Shown in pieces: positions 28,570-39,971 of a stretch of DNA of 64,000 nt. The stretch is from NCBI RefSeq assembly GCF_003234655.2, contig NZ_CP126271.1, forward strand, positions 124,001 through 188,000, written 5' to 3'. Below the pieces are notes generated by a model, which was given only the letters and a program-made list of their open reading frames with translations, was not told the DNA's origin and searched no databases. Source of the DNA: Curtobacterium sp. MCLR17_007. GTDB taxonomy: Bacteria > Actinomycetota > Actinomycetes > Actinomycetales > Microbacteriaceae. Position 1 is the first letter of the stretch. Each line of letters begins with the position of its first letter. A program made the position numbers and the translations under genes.

Positions 28570-30330
28570 GTGACGTTCCGACCCGGGCCGACGCCGCCCG
28601 CACCCCCGCGCCACGGCAACGCGGCCGCAGCCGCGCCCCTGACCGACGGCGAGTGGCACCGGCTGCACCCGCTGACGCCGCTGCTGCGCGGTGGCATCTT
28701 CCTGATCGTGGTGCTCGGCATCGTGCTCAACAACCTGCGCGACACCCTGGTCGAGATGGTCATCCCGGGTGGCGGGCCGCAGGAGGACGGCGACCCCGTC
28801 CGGTACGTCTACGAGCACGGCGCGGTCGGGTGGGTGCTGCTCGGGATCGTCGGGTTCCTGGTCGTGCTGATCGGCCTGTTCTACCTGTCCTGGCGGATGC
28901 ACGAGTTCCGGGTGACGGGCGAGATCGTCGAGGTGCGCTCGGGTGTCCTGTTCCGCAACCACCGCAAGGCCCGGCTCGACCGGATCCAGGGCATCAACAT
29001 CAGCCGCCCGCTCATCCCGCGGCTGTTCGGCACCGCCAAGCTCGAGATCGCCCAGGCCGGCAACGACGCGAACGTCCAGCTCGCCTACCTCGGGGCGAAG
29101 GCCGGTGACGACCTGCGGCAGCGCATCCTGGTCCTGGCGTCCGGAGCCCAGGACGACGAGTCCGGCCCCGACCACCCCGCGTCGAACGGTCTGGTGCAGG
29201 ACCGCGTCTCGGAGTTCCTGTCGCCCGAGCTCGACCCGGCGTCCGTGCACGCGACGCGCATCGTCCGGGTGCGGCCCGGCCGGCTCATCGCGTCGACACT
29301 GCTCTCCGGCACGACCGTGTTCATCCTGCTGCTCGTCGTCGCGATCATCGTCAGCATCGCGGTCACGGGCGAGTACTTCCTGCTGGTGTCCCTGTTCCCC
29401 GCGGTGATCGGCGCCGGCGGCTACTACGTCCGCAAGTTCTCCAAGTCGCTGCAGTACACGATCGCGGACACCCGCGACGGCATCCGCATCGGGTTCGGTC
29501 TGGTGTCGACGACGAACGAGACGCTGCCGCCGGGCCGCATCCACGCGGTCAGCGTCGCGCAGCCGTTGCTGTGGCGACCGTTCGGCTGGTGGGACATCCG
29601 CATCAACCGGGCGACGAACGCCGGCAACGGTGCGTCGAACAACCAGCAGGTGTCCTCGATCGTGCTGCCGGTGGGGACCGCCGAGGACGTCCGACAGGTC
29701 CTCGAGATCATCCTGCCCACGCTCGTCGGCAGCGCGGTCGTCGGACCCGGCGCCTCGAAGGACCGGATGCGCGAGGGGTCCGCCGAGGCCGTCGACGTCG
29801 TGGACGACAGCCTGACCACCACGGGTGACCAGGGCGGCTTCCGGCACTCGCCCCGCCGCGGTCGCTGGCTGCGCCCGCTGTCGGCCCGCCGGAACGGGTA
29901 CCGCTTCGTGCAGGGCGCCGTGCTGCTGCGGCTCGGGGCCGTCTGGCGCACGCTGGTCGTCGTGCCGTTGCCGCGCGTGCAGAGCGTCAAGGTCTCGCAG
30001 GGTCCGGTCGAGCGCCTGCTCCGGTTGGCGTCCGTGCACGTGCAGACCGTGTCCGGTCCGGTCACGGCGACGGTGGGCGCGATCGACGCCCGCGACGCGC
30101 AGCAGCTGTGGGCCGAGACCGCCGAGCGCGCGCTCGAGGCCGCGGCCACCGACACCTCGCACCGCTGGCGGTCCGCCTCCGCACCAGCAGGCGGACAGGA
30201 GGCCCGGGGCGCTGCCGCCGCACCGGCTGCGGGACCGCAGGTGGCGGGACCGGAGCGGCACGGGCCTCCTGACCGGGCACCTGCGCCCGCCGGGTGGGGC
30301 GACGTCCCGCCCACCGGAGCCGTCCGGTGA
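28570..30330 (+). CDS. PH-domain (bPH2/YdbT-like) membrane protein, long partner
   Basis: 586 residues. Transmembrane pairs near residues 40-60 and 80-105 and again near 240-290 separate three PH-like units, seen as repeated HxFRVTGEIVEVRSGVLFR / RKARLDRIQGINISRPLI, TIADTRDGIRIGFGLVS and YRFVQGAVLLRLGAVWRTL / VPLPRVQSVKVSQGPVER. The C-terminal 60 residues or so are Pro/Ala-rich. GTG start 8 bp after the short partner; the stop overlaps the DUF2520 gene. Confidence 0.87.
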   Translation: MTFRPGPTPPAPPRHGNAAAAAPLTDGEWHRLHPLTPLLRGGIFLIVVLGIVLNNLRDTLVEMVIPGGGPQEDGDPVRYVYEHGAVGWVLLGIVGFLVVLIGLFYLSWRMHEFRVTGEIVEVRSGVLFRNHRKARLDRIQGINISRPLIPRLFGTAKLEIAQAGNDANVQLAYLGAKAGDDLRQRILVLASGAQDDESGPDHPASNGLVQDRVSEFLSPELDPASVHATRIVRVRPGRLIASTLLSGTTVFILLLVVAIIVSIAVTGEYFLLVSLFPAVIGAGGYYVRKFSKSLQYTIADTRDGIRIGFGLVSTTNETLPPGRIHAVSVAQPLLWRPFGWWDIRINRATNAGNGASNNQQVSSIVLPVGTAEDVRQVLEIILPTLVGSAVVGPGASKDRMREGSAEAVDVVDDSLTTTGDQGGFRHSPRRGRWLRPLSARRNGYRFVQGAVLLRLGAVWRTLVVVPLPRVQSVKVSQGPVERLLRLASVHVQTVSGPVTATVGAIDARDAQQLWAETAERALEAAATDTSHRWRSASAPAGGQEARGAAAAPAAGPQVAGPERHGPPDRAPAPAGWGDVPPTGAVR

Positions 30331-31019
30331 GGGCCGGACGTCTGGGCGTCGGGGTGGTCGGAGCGGGCCGGGTCGGGCCGGTCCTCGGTGCGGCCCTGGC
30401 CAATGCCGAGCATGCCGTCGTGGGGATCACCGCGGTGTCCGAGACGAGTGTCGACCGGGCCGAGGCGCTCCTGCCCGGCGTGCCCGTCCTCGAGACGCCG
30501 GCGCTCGTCGAGCGGAGCGAACTCGTCCTGCTCGCGGTGCCGGACGACCAGCTGGTCGGCCTCGTGCAGGGGCTGGCGGACGCGGGCATGTGGCAGCCCG
30601 GGCAGCTCGTCGTGCACACGAGCCCGGACCACGGCGTCGGCATCCTCGCGCCCGCCATGGCCGCCGGCGCGATCCCGCTCGCCATCCACCCGGCGATGGC
30701 GTTCACCGGCACGAGCATCGACCTCGTCCGACTGCGTGACGCCTGGTGCGCGGTCACGGCGCCCTCGCCCGTCCTGCCCATCGCCCAGGCGCTCGTCGTC
30801 GAGATGGGGGCGGAGCCGTTCGTCGTCGCCGAGCAGGACCGTCCCGCCTACGCCGATGCCGTGCGCGCCGCCGTGAGCTTCTCGACCGCGATCGTCGACC
30901 AGTCGGCCGGCACCCTGTCCGGGATCGGTGTCGAACAGCCCGGTCGGGTGCTCGGGGCACTCGTGCGGTCGGCCGTCGACAACGCGCTCGCCGCGGCCGA
31001 CGGGCAGTCGCGGCTGTAG
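30327..31019 (+). CDS. Rossmann-like/DUF2520 protein
   Basis: 230 residues. An N-terminal dinucleotide-binding domain ([19 protein letters not shown]) is followed by a DUF2520 helical domain with HPAMAFTGT. The family resembles ProC/6-phosphogluconate dehydrogenase-type reductases; in many actinobacteria it lies beside panC/panD or lysS. A reductase role is suspected but unproven. GTG at 30327 in a GTGA overlap. Confidence 0.85.
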   Translation: MRAGRLGVGVVGAGRVGPVLGAALANAEHAVVGITAVSETSVDRAEALLPGVPVLETPALVERSELVLLAVPDDQLVGLVQGLADAGMWQPGQLVVHTSPDHGVGILAPAMAAGAIPLAIHPAMAFTGTSIDLVRLRDAWCAVTAPSPVLPIAQALVVEMGAEPFVVAEQDRPAYADAVRAAVSFSTAIVDQSAGTLSGIGVEQPGRVLGALVRSAVDNALAAADGQSRL

Positions 31020-31030
31020 GCCCCGGCACC

Positions 31031-31086
31031 GTCCCCGCGGTACAGCCCCCGCGGTACAGCCCCCGCGGTACCGTCCCCGCGGTTCC
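31031..31086. repeat. Four 14-bp tandem repeats upstream of lysS
   Basis: Unit g(t/c)ccccgcggta(c)(a/c) repeated at 31031, 31045, 31059 and 31073; each copy contains CCGCGG. A candidate -10 TAGCAT follows at 31107-31112. Confidence 0.8.
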
Positions 31087-31150
31087 GGGGGATCGCACGT
31101 GGCCGGGTAGCATCGACGCGTCCCCCCACGACCTCCGGAGCCGCACCAGC

Positions 31151-32686
31151 ATGACCGACGAGACCGCCACCACCGACACCGACGCTGCCGCGCTCGCCGA
31201 CGCTGCCGCGCTCGCCGAGCAGGAGACCAGCGAGCAGCGTCAGGTCCGCCTCGACAAGCGCGCGCGACTGCTCGACGCCGGTGTGCAGGCCTACCCGGCC
31301 GAGCTGCCGATCACGACGACCATCCCCGCGGTCCGGGCAGGGCACGAGCACCTCGAGACCGGTCAGGAGACGGACGACCTGGTCGGCGTCGCGGGCCGGG
31401 TCGTGTTCTCGCGCAACACCGGCAAGCTCTGCTTCGCCACGCTGCAGTCCGGCGACGGTGCCCGGATCCAGGCGATGGTGTCCCTGGCCGAGGTCGGCGA
31501 TGAGTCGCTGGCGCGGTGGAAGGAGTTCGTCGACCTGGGCGACCACGTGTTCGTGCACGGCCGGGTGGTCTCCTCACGCCGGGGTGAGCTGTCGGTCATG
31601 GTCGACGACTGGGCGATGGCGTCGAAGGCGATCCTGCCGCTGCCGAACCTGCACAACGAGCTCGGCGAGGAGACCCGGGTCCGCCAGCGGTACCTCGACC
31701 TGATCGTCCGCGACCAGGCGCGCGCCACCGTCCGCGCCCGCGCCGCCGTGATGACGTCGCTCCGGCAGACCTTCGCGTCGCACGAGTACCTCGAGGTCGA
31801 GACCCCGATGCTGCAGACCCAGCACGGCGGCGCCTCGGCCAGGCCCTTCGTCACGCACTCCAACGCGTTCGACACCGAGCTGTACCTGCGCATCGCGCCC
31901 GAGCTGTTCCTGAAGCGGGCCGTCGTCGGCGGCATCGACCGGGTGTTCGAGGTCAACCGCAACTTCCGGAACGAGGGCGCCGACTCGTCGCACTCGCCTG
32001 AGTTCGCGATGGTCGAGGCCTACCAGGCGTACGGCGACTACGAGCAGATGGCCGACCTGACGCAGGAGCTCGTGCAGAACGCCACGCGTGCCGTCACCGG
32101 CGGTGTGCTCGAGGTCACGCTGCCCGACGGGTCGACCTACGACCTCGGTGGGGAGTGGCCGCGCATCGACATGTACGGCTCGCTGTCCGACGCCGCCGGT
32201 CGCACGATCAGCCCGTCCACGCCGCTGTCCGAGCTGCAGGAGCTGGCCGCGGCCGAGGGCGTCGAGGTCGCGCACGCCACGCACGGCAAGTACGTCGAGG
32301 AACTGTGGGAGCACTTCGTGATCGACTCCCTCGACCGGCCGACGTTCGTCATGAACTTCCCGGTCGACACCTCGCCCCTGACCCGACAGCACCGCAGCCG
32401 TCCGGGCGTCGTCGAGAAGTGGGACCTGTACGTCCGCGGGTTCGAGCTCGGGACGGCGTACTCCGAACTCGTCGACCCCGTCGTGCAGCGTGAGCGCTTC
32501 GTCGAACAGGCCGAGCTGGCCGCGGGGGGCGACCCCGAGGCGATGCGCGTCGACGAGGAGTTCCTGCGCGCGCTCGAGCACGCGATGCCCCCGTCCGGCG
32601 GGATGGGCATGGGGATCGACCGGCTGCTCATGGCCATCACGGGCCTGGGCATCCGCGAGACGATCCTGTTCCCCCTGGTGAAGTAG
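31151..32686 (+). CDS. lysS: Lysine-tRNA ligase, class II
   Basis: 511 residues; charges tRNA-Lys. The N-terminal OB anticodon-binding domain covers about 60-165 ([19 protein letters not shown]), then come the class II motifs [20 protein letters not shown] (motif 2) and [15 protein letters not shown] (motif 3). The Ala/Asp-rich N-terminal tail of about 35 residues is typical of actinobacterial enzymes. The ATG at 31151 has ggag about 10 nt upstream. Confidence 0.97.
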   Translation: MTDETATTDTDAAALADAAALAEQETSEQRQVRLDKRARLLDAGVQAYPAELPITTTIPAVRAGHEHLETGQETDDLVGVAGRVVFSRNTGKLCFATLQSGDGARIQAMVSLAEVGDESLARWKEFVDLGDHVFVHGRVVSSRRGELSVMVDDWAMASKAILPLPNLHNELGEETRVRQRYLDLIVRDQARATVRARAAVMTSLRQTFASHEYLEVETPMLQTQHGGASARPFVTHSNAFDTELYLRIAPELFLKRAVVGGIDRVFEVNRNFRNEGADSSHSPEFAMVEAYQAYGDYEQMADLTQELVQNATRAVTGGVLEVTLPDGSTYDLGGEWPRIDMYGSLSDAAGRTISPSTPLSELQELAAAEGVEVAHATHGKYVEELWEHFVIDSLDRPTFVMNFPVDTSPLTRQHRSRPGVVEKWDLYVRGFELGTAYSELVDPVVQRERFVEQAELAAGGDPEAMRVDEEFLRALEHAMPPSGGMGMGIDRLLMAITGLGIRETILFPLVK

Positions 32687-32726
32687 TCCCAGCTGGCGCC
32701 TCGTCGCGCGGGGTTAGGATGCCCGT

Positions 32727-32930
32727 GTGCCGCATGGAGTCGTGACCGGGATCATCTTCGCCCTGACGCCGACCGTCGTGGTCGGCCTCGTGTTCTGGTT
32801 CGTCATGCGTGCGATCATGCGGGCCGACCGCACCGAGCGCGCCGCGTACGCCAAGGTCGAGGCCGAGGAACGCGCGCGCTTCGAGCGTGAGCACGGCAAG
32901 CCCGCTCCGGCACCCGCCTCGGCGGAGTAG
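32727..32930 (+). CDS. Small single-TM hypothetical protein
   Basis: 67 residues: one transmembrane helix (GIIFALTPTVVVGLVFWFVM) and a charged C-terminal helix rich in Glu/Arg. The family is unnamed and, from memory, common in Microbacteriaceae. GTG at 32727 with TAGGAT 6 nt upstream, so it is leaderless; this supports it as a real gene. Confidence 0.7.
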   Translation: MPHGVVTGIIFALTPTVVVGLVFWFVMRAIMRADRTERAAYAKVEAEERARFEREHGKPAPAPASAE

Positions 32931-32986
32931 CCCGGGCGTGCACACCACGTCACCGTCCGTTCACCGGGCGGTGGCACCGTCGTCCC

Positions 32987-33124
32987 ATGCACCCGTGGAC
33001 GCCTGAGTCCGTCGACCCCGTGGACCTCGACCCGACCGACGCGTTCGGGCACCCGGCGTTGGCCGACCCCGCGCGCGACGACGGCGCCTGGGACGACGGG
33101 GACGACGACGACATCGACGTCTGA
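32987..33124 (+). CDS. Very short acidic peptide (45 aa)
   Basis: ATG at 32987 opens a 45-codon frame ending in an Asp run (WDDGDDDDIDV). There is no Shine-Dalgarno. The upstream cgttcac and ggtggcaccgtc recur before the next small frame, hinting at a shared promoter design. The function is unknown. Confidence 0.45.
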   Translation: MHPWTPESVDPVDLDPTDAFGHPALADPARDDGAWDDGDDDDIDV

Positions 33125-33176
33125 GCGTCGCCGGGCGTTCACGTGGCGGTTGCCGTCCGGTGTGAGCATCATCGCC

Positions 33177-33308
33177 ATGCCCAACACCCCGATGACTCGT
33201 GTCCGCAGCCTGGTCGGCGACATCGAGAGCGAGTACGACGAGTACGACCGCGATGCCGACCTCGAGGTCTCGAAGCGCCGAGAGGGCTGGCTCGAGCCCT
33301 CCTGGTGA
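33177..33308 (+). CDS. Very short acidic peptide (43 aa)
   Basis: ATG at 33177; 43 residues with a charged core (GDIESEYDEYDRDADLEVSK) and the end GWLEPSW. No Shine-Dalgarno. It follows the 45-residue frame by 52 bp with a similar upstream cgttcac...ggcggttgccgtc. The function is unknown. Confidence 0.5.
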   Translation: MPNTPMTRVRSLVGDIESEYDEYDRDADLEVSKRREGWLEPSW

Positions 33309-33644
33309 CACCCCACCCGCCTGCTGTTCGGGGTACGGCGACCGGATCGACCTGATCCGGATCGACGTACCCCTTTTGCTTGTCCACGAAGCGCTGCACC
33401 CCGGGGTACAACGTTGCGCGGTTGCGGGAAACATCCCCGCAACACCGGAAACACGGGGACATCGGCGTCATCTCGGGGATCGGTCGTCCCGCGGCCACGA
33501 GGGTGCCGTACCCCGCGGGGGACGGTTCCGATGGTGAAGCACGGAGAACCCTGGGAATCGATCCCGCCGGTTTGTGGGGTACACCCTCGGACCGCTCTAC
33601 TTGGTCTCACCCACCGCCGTCACCGTCACTGCAGGGAGAGTCAC
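33309..33644 (+). promoter_or_regulatory. Regulatory interval before the sigma factor with five GGGGTAC boxes
   Basis: No gene. GGGGTAC or its complement GTACCCC occurs at 33330, 33367, 33403, 33508 and 33576. The first two face each other around a 7-bp inverted repeat ccggatc/gatccgg. The density of one heptamer in 250 bp suggests an operator array; the binding protein is unknown. Confidence 0.5.
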
Positions 33645-34700
33645 ATGACGATCGCAACGACAGCACCGAGCACGACATCGCGCCGGACGAAGAAGGCCGC
33701 GAAGACCGAGACCGCGAAGGTCGAGAGCACGACGCTCGACGCCGTGGCCGAGGTCGAGGCGGACGAGCAGCTCGCCGGGGTCCGTGGTGCATCGGTCGAC
33801 CAGGTCGGTGACTACCTCCGTCACATCGGGCGTCTGGCACTCCTCACCGCCGAGGAAGAAGCCGACATCGCCCGCCGCATCGAGGTCGGCCTGTTCGCCG
33901 GCGAGAAGCTGGCCACCGAGGCCGGCCTCCCCAAGGCCCTGCAGCGTGAGCTCAAGTGGCTCGTCCGCGACGGTGAGCGTGCCAAGGAGCGCATGATCAC
34001 CTCGAACCTGCGCCTGGTCGTCAGCATCGCGAAGCGCTACTCGCAGCGCGGCCTGCCCTTCATGGACGTCATCCAAGAGGGCAACCTCGGCCTGGTCCGC
34101 GCGGTGGAGAAGTTCGACTTCACGCAGGGCTACAAGTTCTCGACGTACGCCACGTGGTGGATCCGCCAGGCCATCTCCCGCGGTCTCGCCGACAAGGCCC
34201 GCACGATCCGCATCCCGGTGCACACCGTCGAGCTCATCAACAAGATCTCGCGCACCGAGCGTGACCTGACCGTCGACCTCGGCCGCGCGCCGATGCCCGA
34301 GGAGGTCGCGGCAGAGCTGAGCATGTCGGTCGAGGAGCTCGTCGACCTCAAGGGCCGCTCGCACGAGCCGGTCTCGATCCACACCGTCGTCGGTGACTCG
34401 GACGACAGCGAGCTGGGCGACTTCATCGAGGACGAGGACGCCGCGTCCCCGAACGAGCTGACCGAGACCACGCTCCTGCACCGCGACATCCGCTCGATCG
34501 TCGCTGAACTGCCGAGCGACGAGGCCAACGTGATCCGCATGCGCTACGGCCTCGACGACGACAAGCCGATGACGCTCGACGAGATCTCGAAGATCGTGCA
34601 CACCACGCGCCAGGCGGTCAGCCGCGTCGAGTCGCGTGCCAAGCTGCGCCTCTTCGCCAAGGCGGTCTCGCAGGACATGCAGCTCTACCTGACCGAGTAG
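33645..34700 (+). CDS. RNA polymerase sigma factor, sigma-70 group 1/2 (SigB/HrdB-like)
   Basis: 351 residues. A Lys/Thr-rich N-terminus is followed by region 1.2 (DQVGDYLRHIGRLALLTAEEE), region 2 with the core-binding/-10 segment (GNLGLVRAVEKFDF, YKFSTYATWWIRQAISR), region 3 (VELINKISRTERDL) and region 4 HTH (TLDEISKIVHTTRQAVSRVE). Region 1.1 is absent and the protein is shorter than actinobacterial housekeeping SigA, so a group 2 factor is most likely, but a short principal factor cannot be excluded. gcagggagag precedes the ATG at 33645. Confidence 0.92.
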   Translation: MTIATTAPSTTSRRTKKAAKTETAKVESTTLDAVAEVEADEQLAGVRGASVDQVGDYLRHIGRLALLTAEEEADIARRIEVGLFAGEKLATEAGLPKALQRELKWLVRDGERAKERMITSNLRLVVSIAKRYSQRGLPFMDVIQEGNLGLVRAVEKFDFTQGYKFSTYATWWIRQAISRGLADKARTIRIPVHTVELINKISRTERDLTVDLGRAPMPEEVAAELSMSVEELVDLKGRSHEPVSIHTVVGDSDDSELGDFIEDEDAASPNELTETTLLHRDIRSIVAELPSDEANVIRMRYGLDDDKPMTLDEISKIVHTTRQAVSRVESRAKLRLFAKAVSQDMQLYLTE

Positions 34701-34792
34701 CGCGCAACAGCTTCGGTCGGTGCCGTGCGCGGTGCCGACTGGGGGAACCCGGGTCGTCCTGTGGGAAGGCGATCCGGTGGGGTGATGGGAAC

Positions 34793-34821
34793 GGCCCGCT
34801 CGAGCACTGCTCGGGCGGGCC
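34793..34821. terminator. Terminator between sigma factor and nadK
   Basis: Imperfect stem ggcccgctcgagca / tgctcgggcgggcc between convergent genes. Confidence 0.7.
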
Positions 34822-34842
34822 ACATCCATGTCCGGGGACGGC

Positions 34843-35775
34843 TCAGTCCTCGACCTCGCGTCGCAGCTTCTGCCGCAGGTCGCTCGGGATCAGCTCCACG
34901 AGCTGGTCGGGTCGGACGGGCAGGTCCAGCAGGCTCAGCTTCACCCGCCCGGTGCGTCCGTGCCGCTCGGCGTCGAGCCGGACGACGCTGCCGGCGTCCT
35001 TGCGCAGCCGCATGTCGATCTGCGCGCCCGTGGCGACCTCGCCGACGACGAGTCCGTCGACCTCGAGTGCGGCGCTCCTGGTGCCCTCGGCGATGTCGAA
35101 CCGGTAGCGCTCGCGGGCTGCGAGCACCACCGCGCGGTCGATGCCCGCCATCGGCGCGACCGGCGTGACGACGGACCCGGAGAGCGCGGGGGACAGGACC
35201 GGACCGCCCGCGGCGTAGTTGTACGCGGTGGAGCCGGCCGGGGTCGCCGCGACGATGGCGTCCGCGCGGTAGTACCCGTACCCGAAGCCGCCCACGCTCA
35301 GGTCGGCGGAGACCTGCCCGGCGCCGGGGCGGCGGACGATGGTCAGGTCGTTGAAGGCGAGGTAGTCGGTGCGGGCGCCGCTCCACGTCAGCTTGGCCTC
35401 GAGCGCGTGGTGCGGCTCGAGCTGGTACTCGCCGGCGGACAGGCGTTCGAGGGCGGCCTCGAGCTCCGGCGGCTCGATCTCGACCAGGAACCCGACGTTG
35501 CCGTGGTTGACGCCGAGCACCGGCACCGGGCGCTTCGCGACGAGGCGCATCGCCCCGAGCATCGTGCCGTCCCCACCGAGCGCGACCACCAGGTCGACGA
35601 TGTCGGTGAACTCCTCGTCCTCGACCACGTCGATGACCGCGCCGATGCGGGCGGCGTCGATGCGGCGGGCGACCAGGCGTCCACGGCCGGAGGAGTTCCA
35701 GCGCTGCAGGGTCGTGACGGACTCCTGCACGTTCTTGGTCGGGTGCACGACGAGACCGACGACGGGCTGCTCCAT
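34843..35775 (-). CDS. nadK: NAD kinase
   Basis: 310 residues; phosphorylates NAD to NADP. The GGDGTML catalytic motif, VNHGNVGFLVEI, FNDLTIVR and the ATPAGSTAYNYAAGGP glycine-rich segment are all present. The ATG at 35775 follows TAGCAT by 7 nt (leaderless). The upstream frame to 35934 has no family similarity. Confidence 0.96.
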   Translation of the reverse strand: MEQPVVGLVVHPTKNVQESVTTLQRWNSSGRGRLVARRIDAARIGAVIDVVEDEEFTDIVDLVVALGGDGTMLGAMRLVAKRPVPVLGVNHGNVGFLVEIEPPELEAALERLSAGEYQLEPHHALEAKLTWSGARTDYLAFNDLTIVRRPGAGQVSADLSVGGFGYGYYRADAIVAATPAGSTAYNYAAGGPVLSPALSGSVVTPVAPMAGIDRAVVLAARERYRFDIAEGTRSAALEVDGLVVGEVATGAQIDMRLRKDAGSVVRLDAERHGRTGRVKLSLLDLPVRPDQLVELIPSDLRQKLRREVED

Positions 35776-35984
35776 GTGCCGGATGCTACCGGGCGGACCT
35801 GCCCGCCACGCTGCGGGGCCGGTCGTCCCGGCGACCGGGAAGCGCACCGCACGCACGGGGGTCACGCCCACGGCGAACAGGGGCAGCCCGAGGGGGGAGC
35901 GCTGGTTACTCTCGATGTACGTGACCGGACTCACACGAGCCCGGTGCAGCTGTCGGCCCGGTACGAAGGGCCAAGGGAGAGCAC

Positions 35985-38507
<2,523 letters not shown>

Positions 38508-38514
38508 GAGCCAC

Positions 38515-38570
38515 ACCAGACAGACGGGAGGCCCGGTGCCAGCTGGCACCGGGCCTCCCGTCTGTCTGGT
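38515..38570. terminator. 56-bp perfect palindrome, terminator of clpC
   Basis: Every base from 38515 to 38570 pairs with its mirror (centre gccagctggc, arms rich in gacgggaggcccgg). It lies 8 bp after the clpC stop and 10 bp before the end of the convergent small gene. Confidence 0.9.
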
Positions 38571-38580
38571 TGCCGGTCGG

Positions 38581-38763
38581 TCAGAGCTGGTCGCCTCGTT
38601 CGGCGTCGCTGTCGACGTCGCTGTCGGCGGTGCCGTCGGAATCACCGGTCAGTCCGTCGGCCAGACCGTTGGTCTGGTCGAAGGCGTGCCCGATCGATTC
38701 GTCGTTGAGATCGGCGAGGGACCCGTTGTCCTCGCGGTGTTCCGGGTTGGTGTCCTTGTCCAT
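38581..38763 (-). CDS. Small acidic hypothetical protein (60 aa)
   Basis: 60 residues, very acidic, with a repeated DSD pattern at the C-terminus and no membrane segment. It resembles in character, but not sequence, the small gene at 7847. TACCGT lies 7 nt before the ATG at 38763 (leaderless). The function is unknown. Confidence 0.55.
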   Translation of the reverse strand: MDKDTNPEHREDNGSLADLNDESIGHAFDQTNGLADGLTGDSDGTADSDVDSDAERGDQL

Positions 38764-38780
38764 GTGCCGGACGGTACGCC

Positions 38781-38813
38781 GGAGGCCCGTGCTGGTTCCC
38801 AGCACGGGCCTCC
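38781..38813 (-). terminator. Terminator of the SRPBCC gene
   Basis: 15-bp perfect stem ggaggcccgtgctgg with a ttc loop, downstream of the SRPBCC stop on the minus strand. Confidence 0.85.
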
Positions 38814-38830
38814 GGTCGTTCAGCAGGGGA

Positions 38831-39283
38831 TCAGGCCTGCACGTCGCCACGCCAGCCAGCGTCGGCGGGAGCGGACTCGACACGCTCCTTGTAGTTCTGC
38901 AGGTCCTTCTTGACCGCGTGGCCACCGACGCCCACGGCCGAACCGAGCTTCTCGAGGAAGCCGGAGGGCTGCCAGTCGATCTGCACGGTGACGCGGGTCT
39001 CGGCGTCGGCGAGCTTGTGGAAGGTGACGACGCCGGCGTGGTCGGTCTCGCCGTCCTTCACGGTCCAGGCGACGCGCTCGTCCGGGTGCTGCTCGGAGAT
39101 GACGGCGCGGAACTTGCGCTCCTGACCGGCGACCTTGACGGTCCAGTCGGTGGTCGTGTCGTCGACCTGGACGATCTCCTCGACCTCGTCGAGGAAGTGC
39201 GGGAACTCCTCGAAGCGGGTCCACTGCCCGTAGGCGGCGCTGACGGGGACGTTGACGTCGATGGTCTCGATGATCTGCGGCAT
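38831..39283 (-). CDS. SRPBCC (START-like) family protein
   Basis: 150 residues with the coenzyme Q-binding/polyketide cyclase-like START fold: IIETIDVNVPVSAAYGQWTR at the N-terminus, FEEFPHFLDEVEEI, and the C-terminal helix LEKLGSAVGVGGHAVKKDLQ. Members bind hydrophobic ligands; the ligand is unknown. TACCGT lies 7 nt before the ATG at 39283. Confidence 0.85.
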   Translation of the reverse strand: MPQIIETIDVNVPVSAAYGQWTRFEEFPHFLDEVEEIVQVDDTTTDWTVKVAGQERKFRAVISEQHPDERVAWTVKDGETDHAGVVTFHKLADAETRVTVQIDWQPSGFLEKLGSAVGVGGHAVKKDLQNYKERVESAPADAGWRGDVQA

Positions 39284-39364
39284 GACGTCGACGGTAGGCG
39301 GTGGGGGCTGGGCGTGGCACAGGCTCGGGCTGGCGCGAACGGGACTCGGGCTAGTGTTGACGGG

Positions 39365-39907
39365 ATGAGTGAGCACGGGAAGCACGCGTTCCACGAGCGG
39401 GACGACCACGGCATCCTGGTGCGCCCTGCGCTGGCGTCGGACGTGCCCCACATCCAGCGGCTCATCTCGCCGTACGTCGACCGGCGGATCCTGCTCGGCA
39501 AGGAGAACGTCGCTCTGTACGGCTCGATCCAGCAGTTCCGGATCGCCGAGGGTCCCGACGGCACCCCGATCGGGTGTGGGGCGCTGGCGGTCTTCTGGGA
39601 CGACATCGCCGAGGTGCGCACGCTCGCGCTCGACGCGGACTGGATCCACAAGCGGGTCGGGCACCGCATGCTCGAAGCGCTCGAGCACGACGCGCGAGAA
39701 CTCGGCGTTGCGCGGATCTTCTGCCTGACGTTCGAGGTCGACTTCTTCGCGAAGCACGGGTACCTGGAGATCGGCGAGCAGGTCGTCGAACCGTCCGTCT
39801 ACGCCGAGCTCGTGCGGTCGTCGGACGAGGGCGTGGCGGAGTTCCTCGACCTGGCGCGGGTCAAGCCGAACACGCTCGGCAACACGCGCATGCTGAAGAT
39901 CCTCTGA
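39365..39907 (+). CDS. Amino-acid N-acetyltransferase, short ArgA-like GNAT
   Basis: 180-residue GNAT acetyltransferase resembling the short actinobacterial N-acetylglutamate synthase (Rv2747 type). Seen are VRPALASDVPHIQRLISPYV, the acetyl-CoA-binding strand/loop HKRVGHRMLEALEHDARELG and CLTFEVDFFAKHGY. The proposed role is the first step of arginine synthesis, assigned from similarity only. The ATG at 39365 follows TAGTGT by 7 nt. Confidence 0.8.
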   Translation: MSEHGKHAFHERDDHGILVRPALASDVPHIQRLISPYVDRRILLGKENVALYGSIQQFRIAEGPDGTPIGCGALAVFWDDIAEVRTLALDADWIHKRVGHRMLEALEHDARELGVARIFCLTFEVDFFAKHGYLEIGEQVVEPSVYAELVRSSDEGVAEFLDLARVKPNTLGNTRMLKIL

Positions 39908-39971
39908 CGCTTTCCGTCGGCCGTCGGCGGGGTTCCGTCGCCGGGCGCCGGGCGTCTCCTACCCTGTGCGC

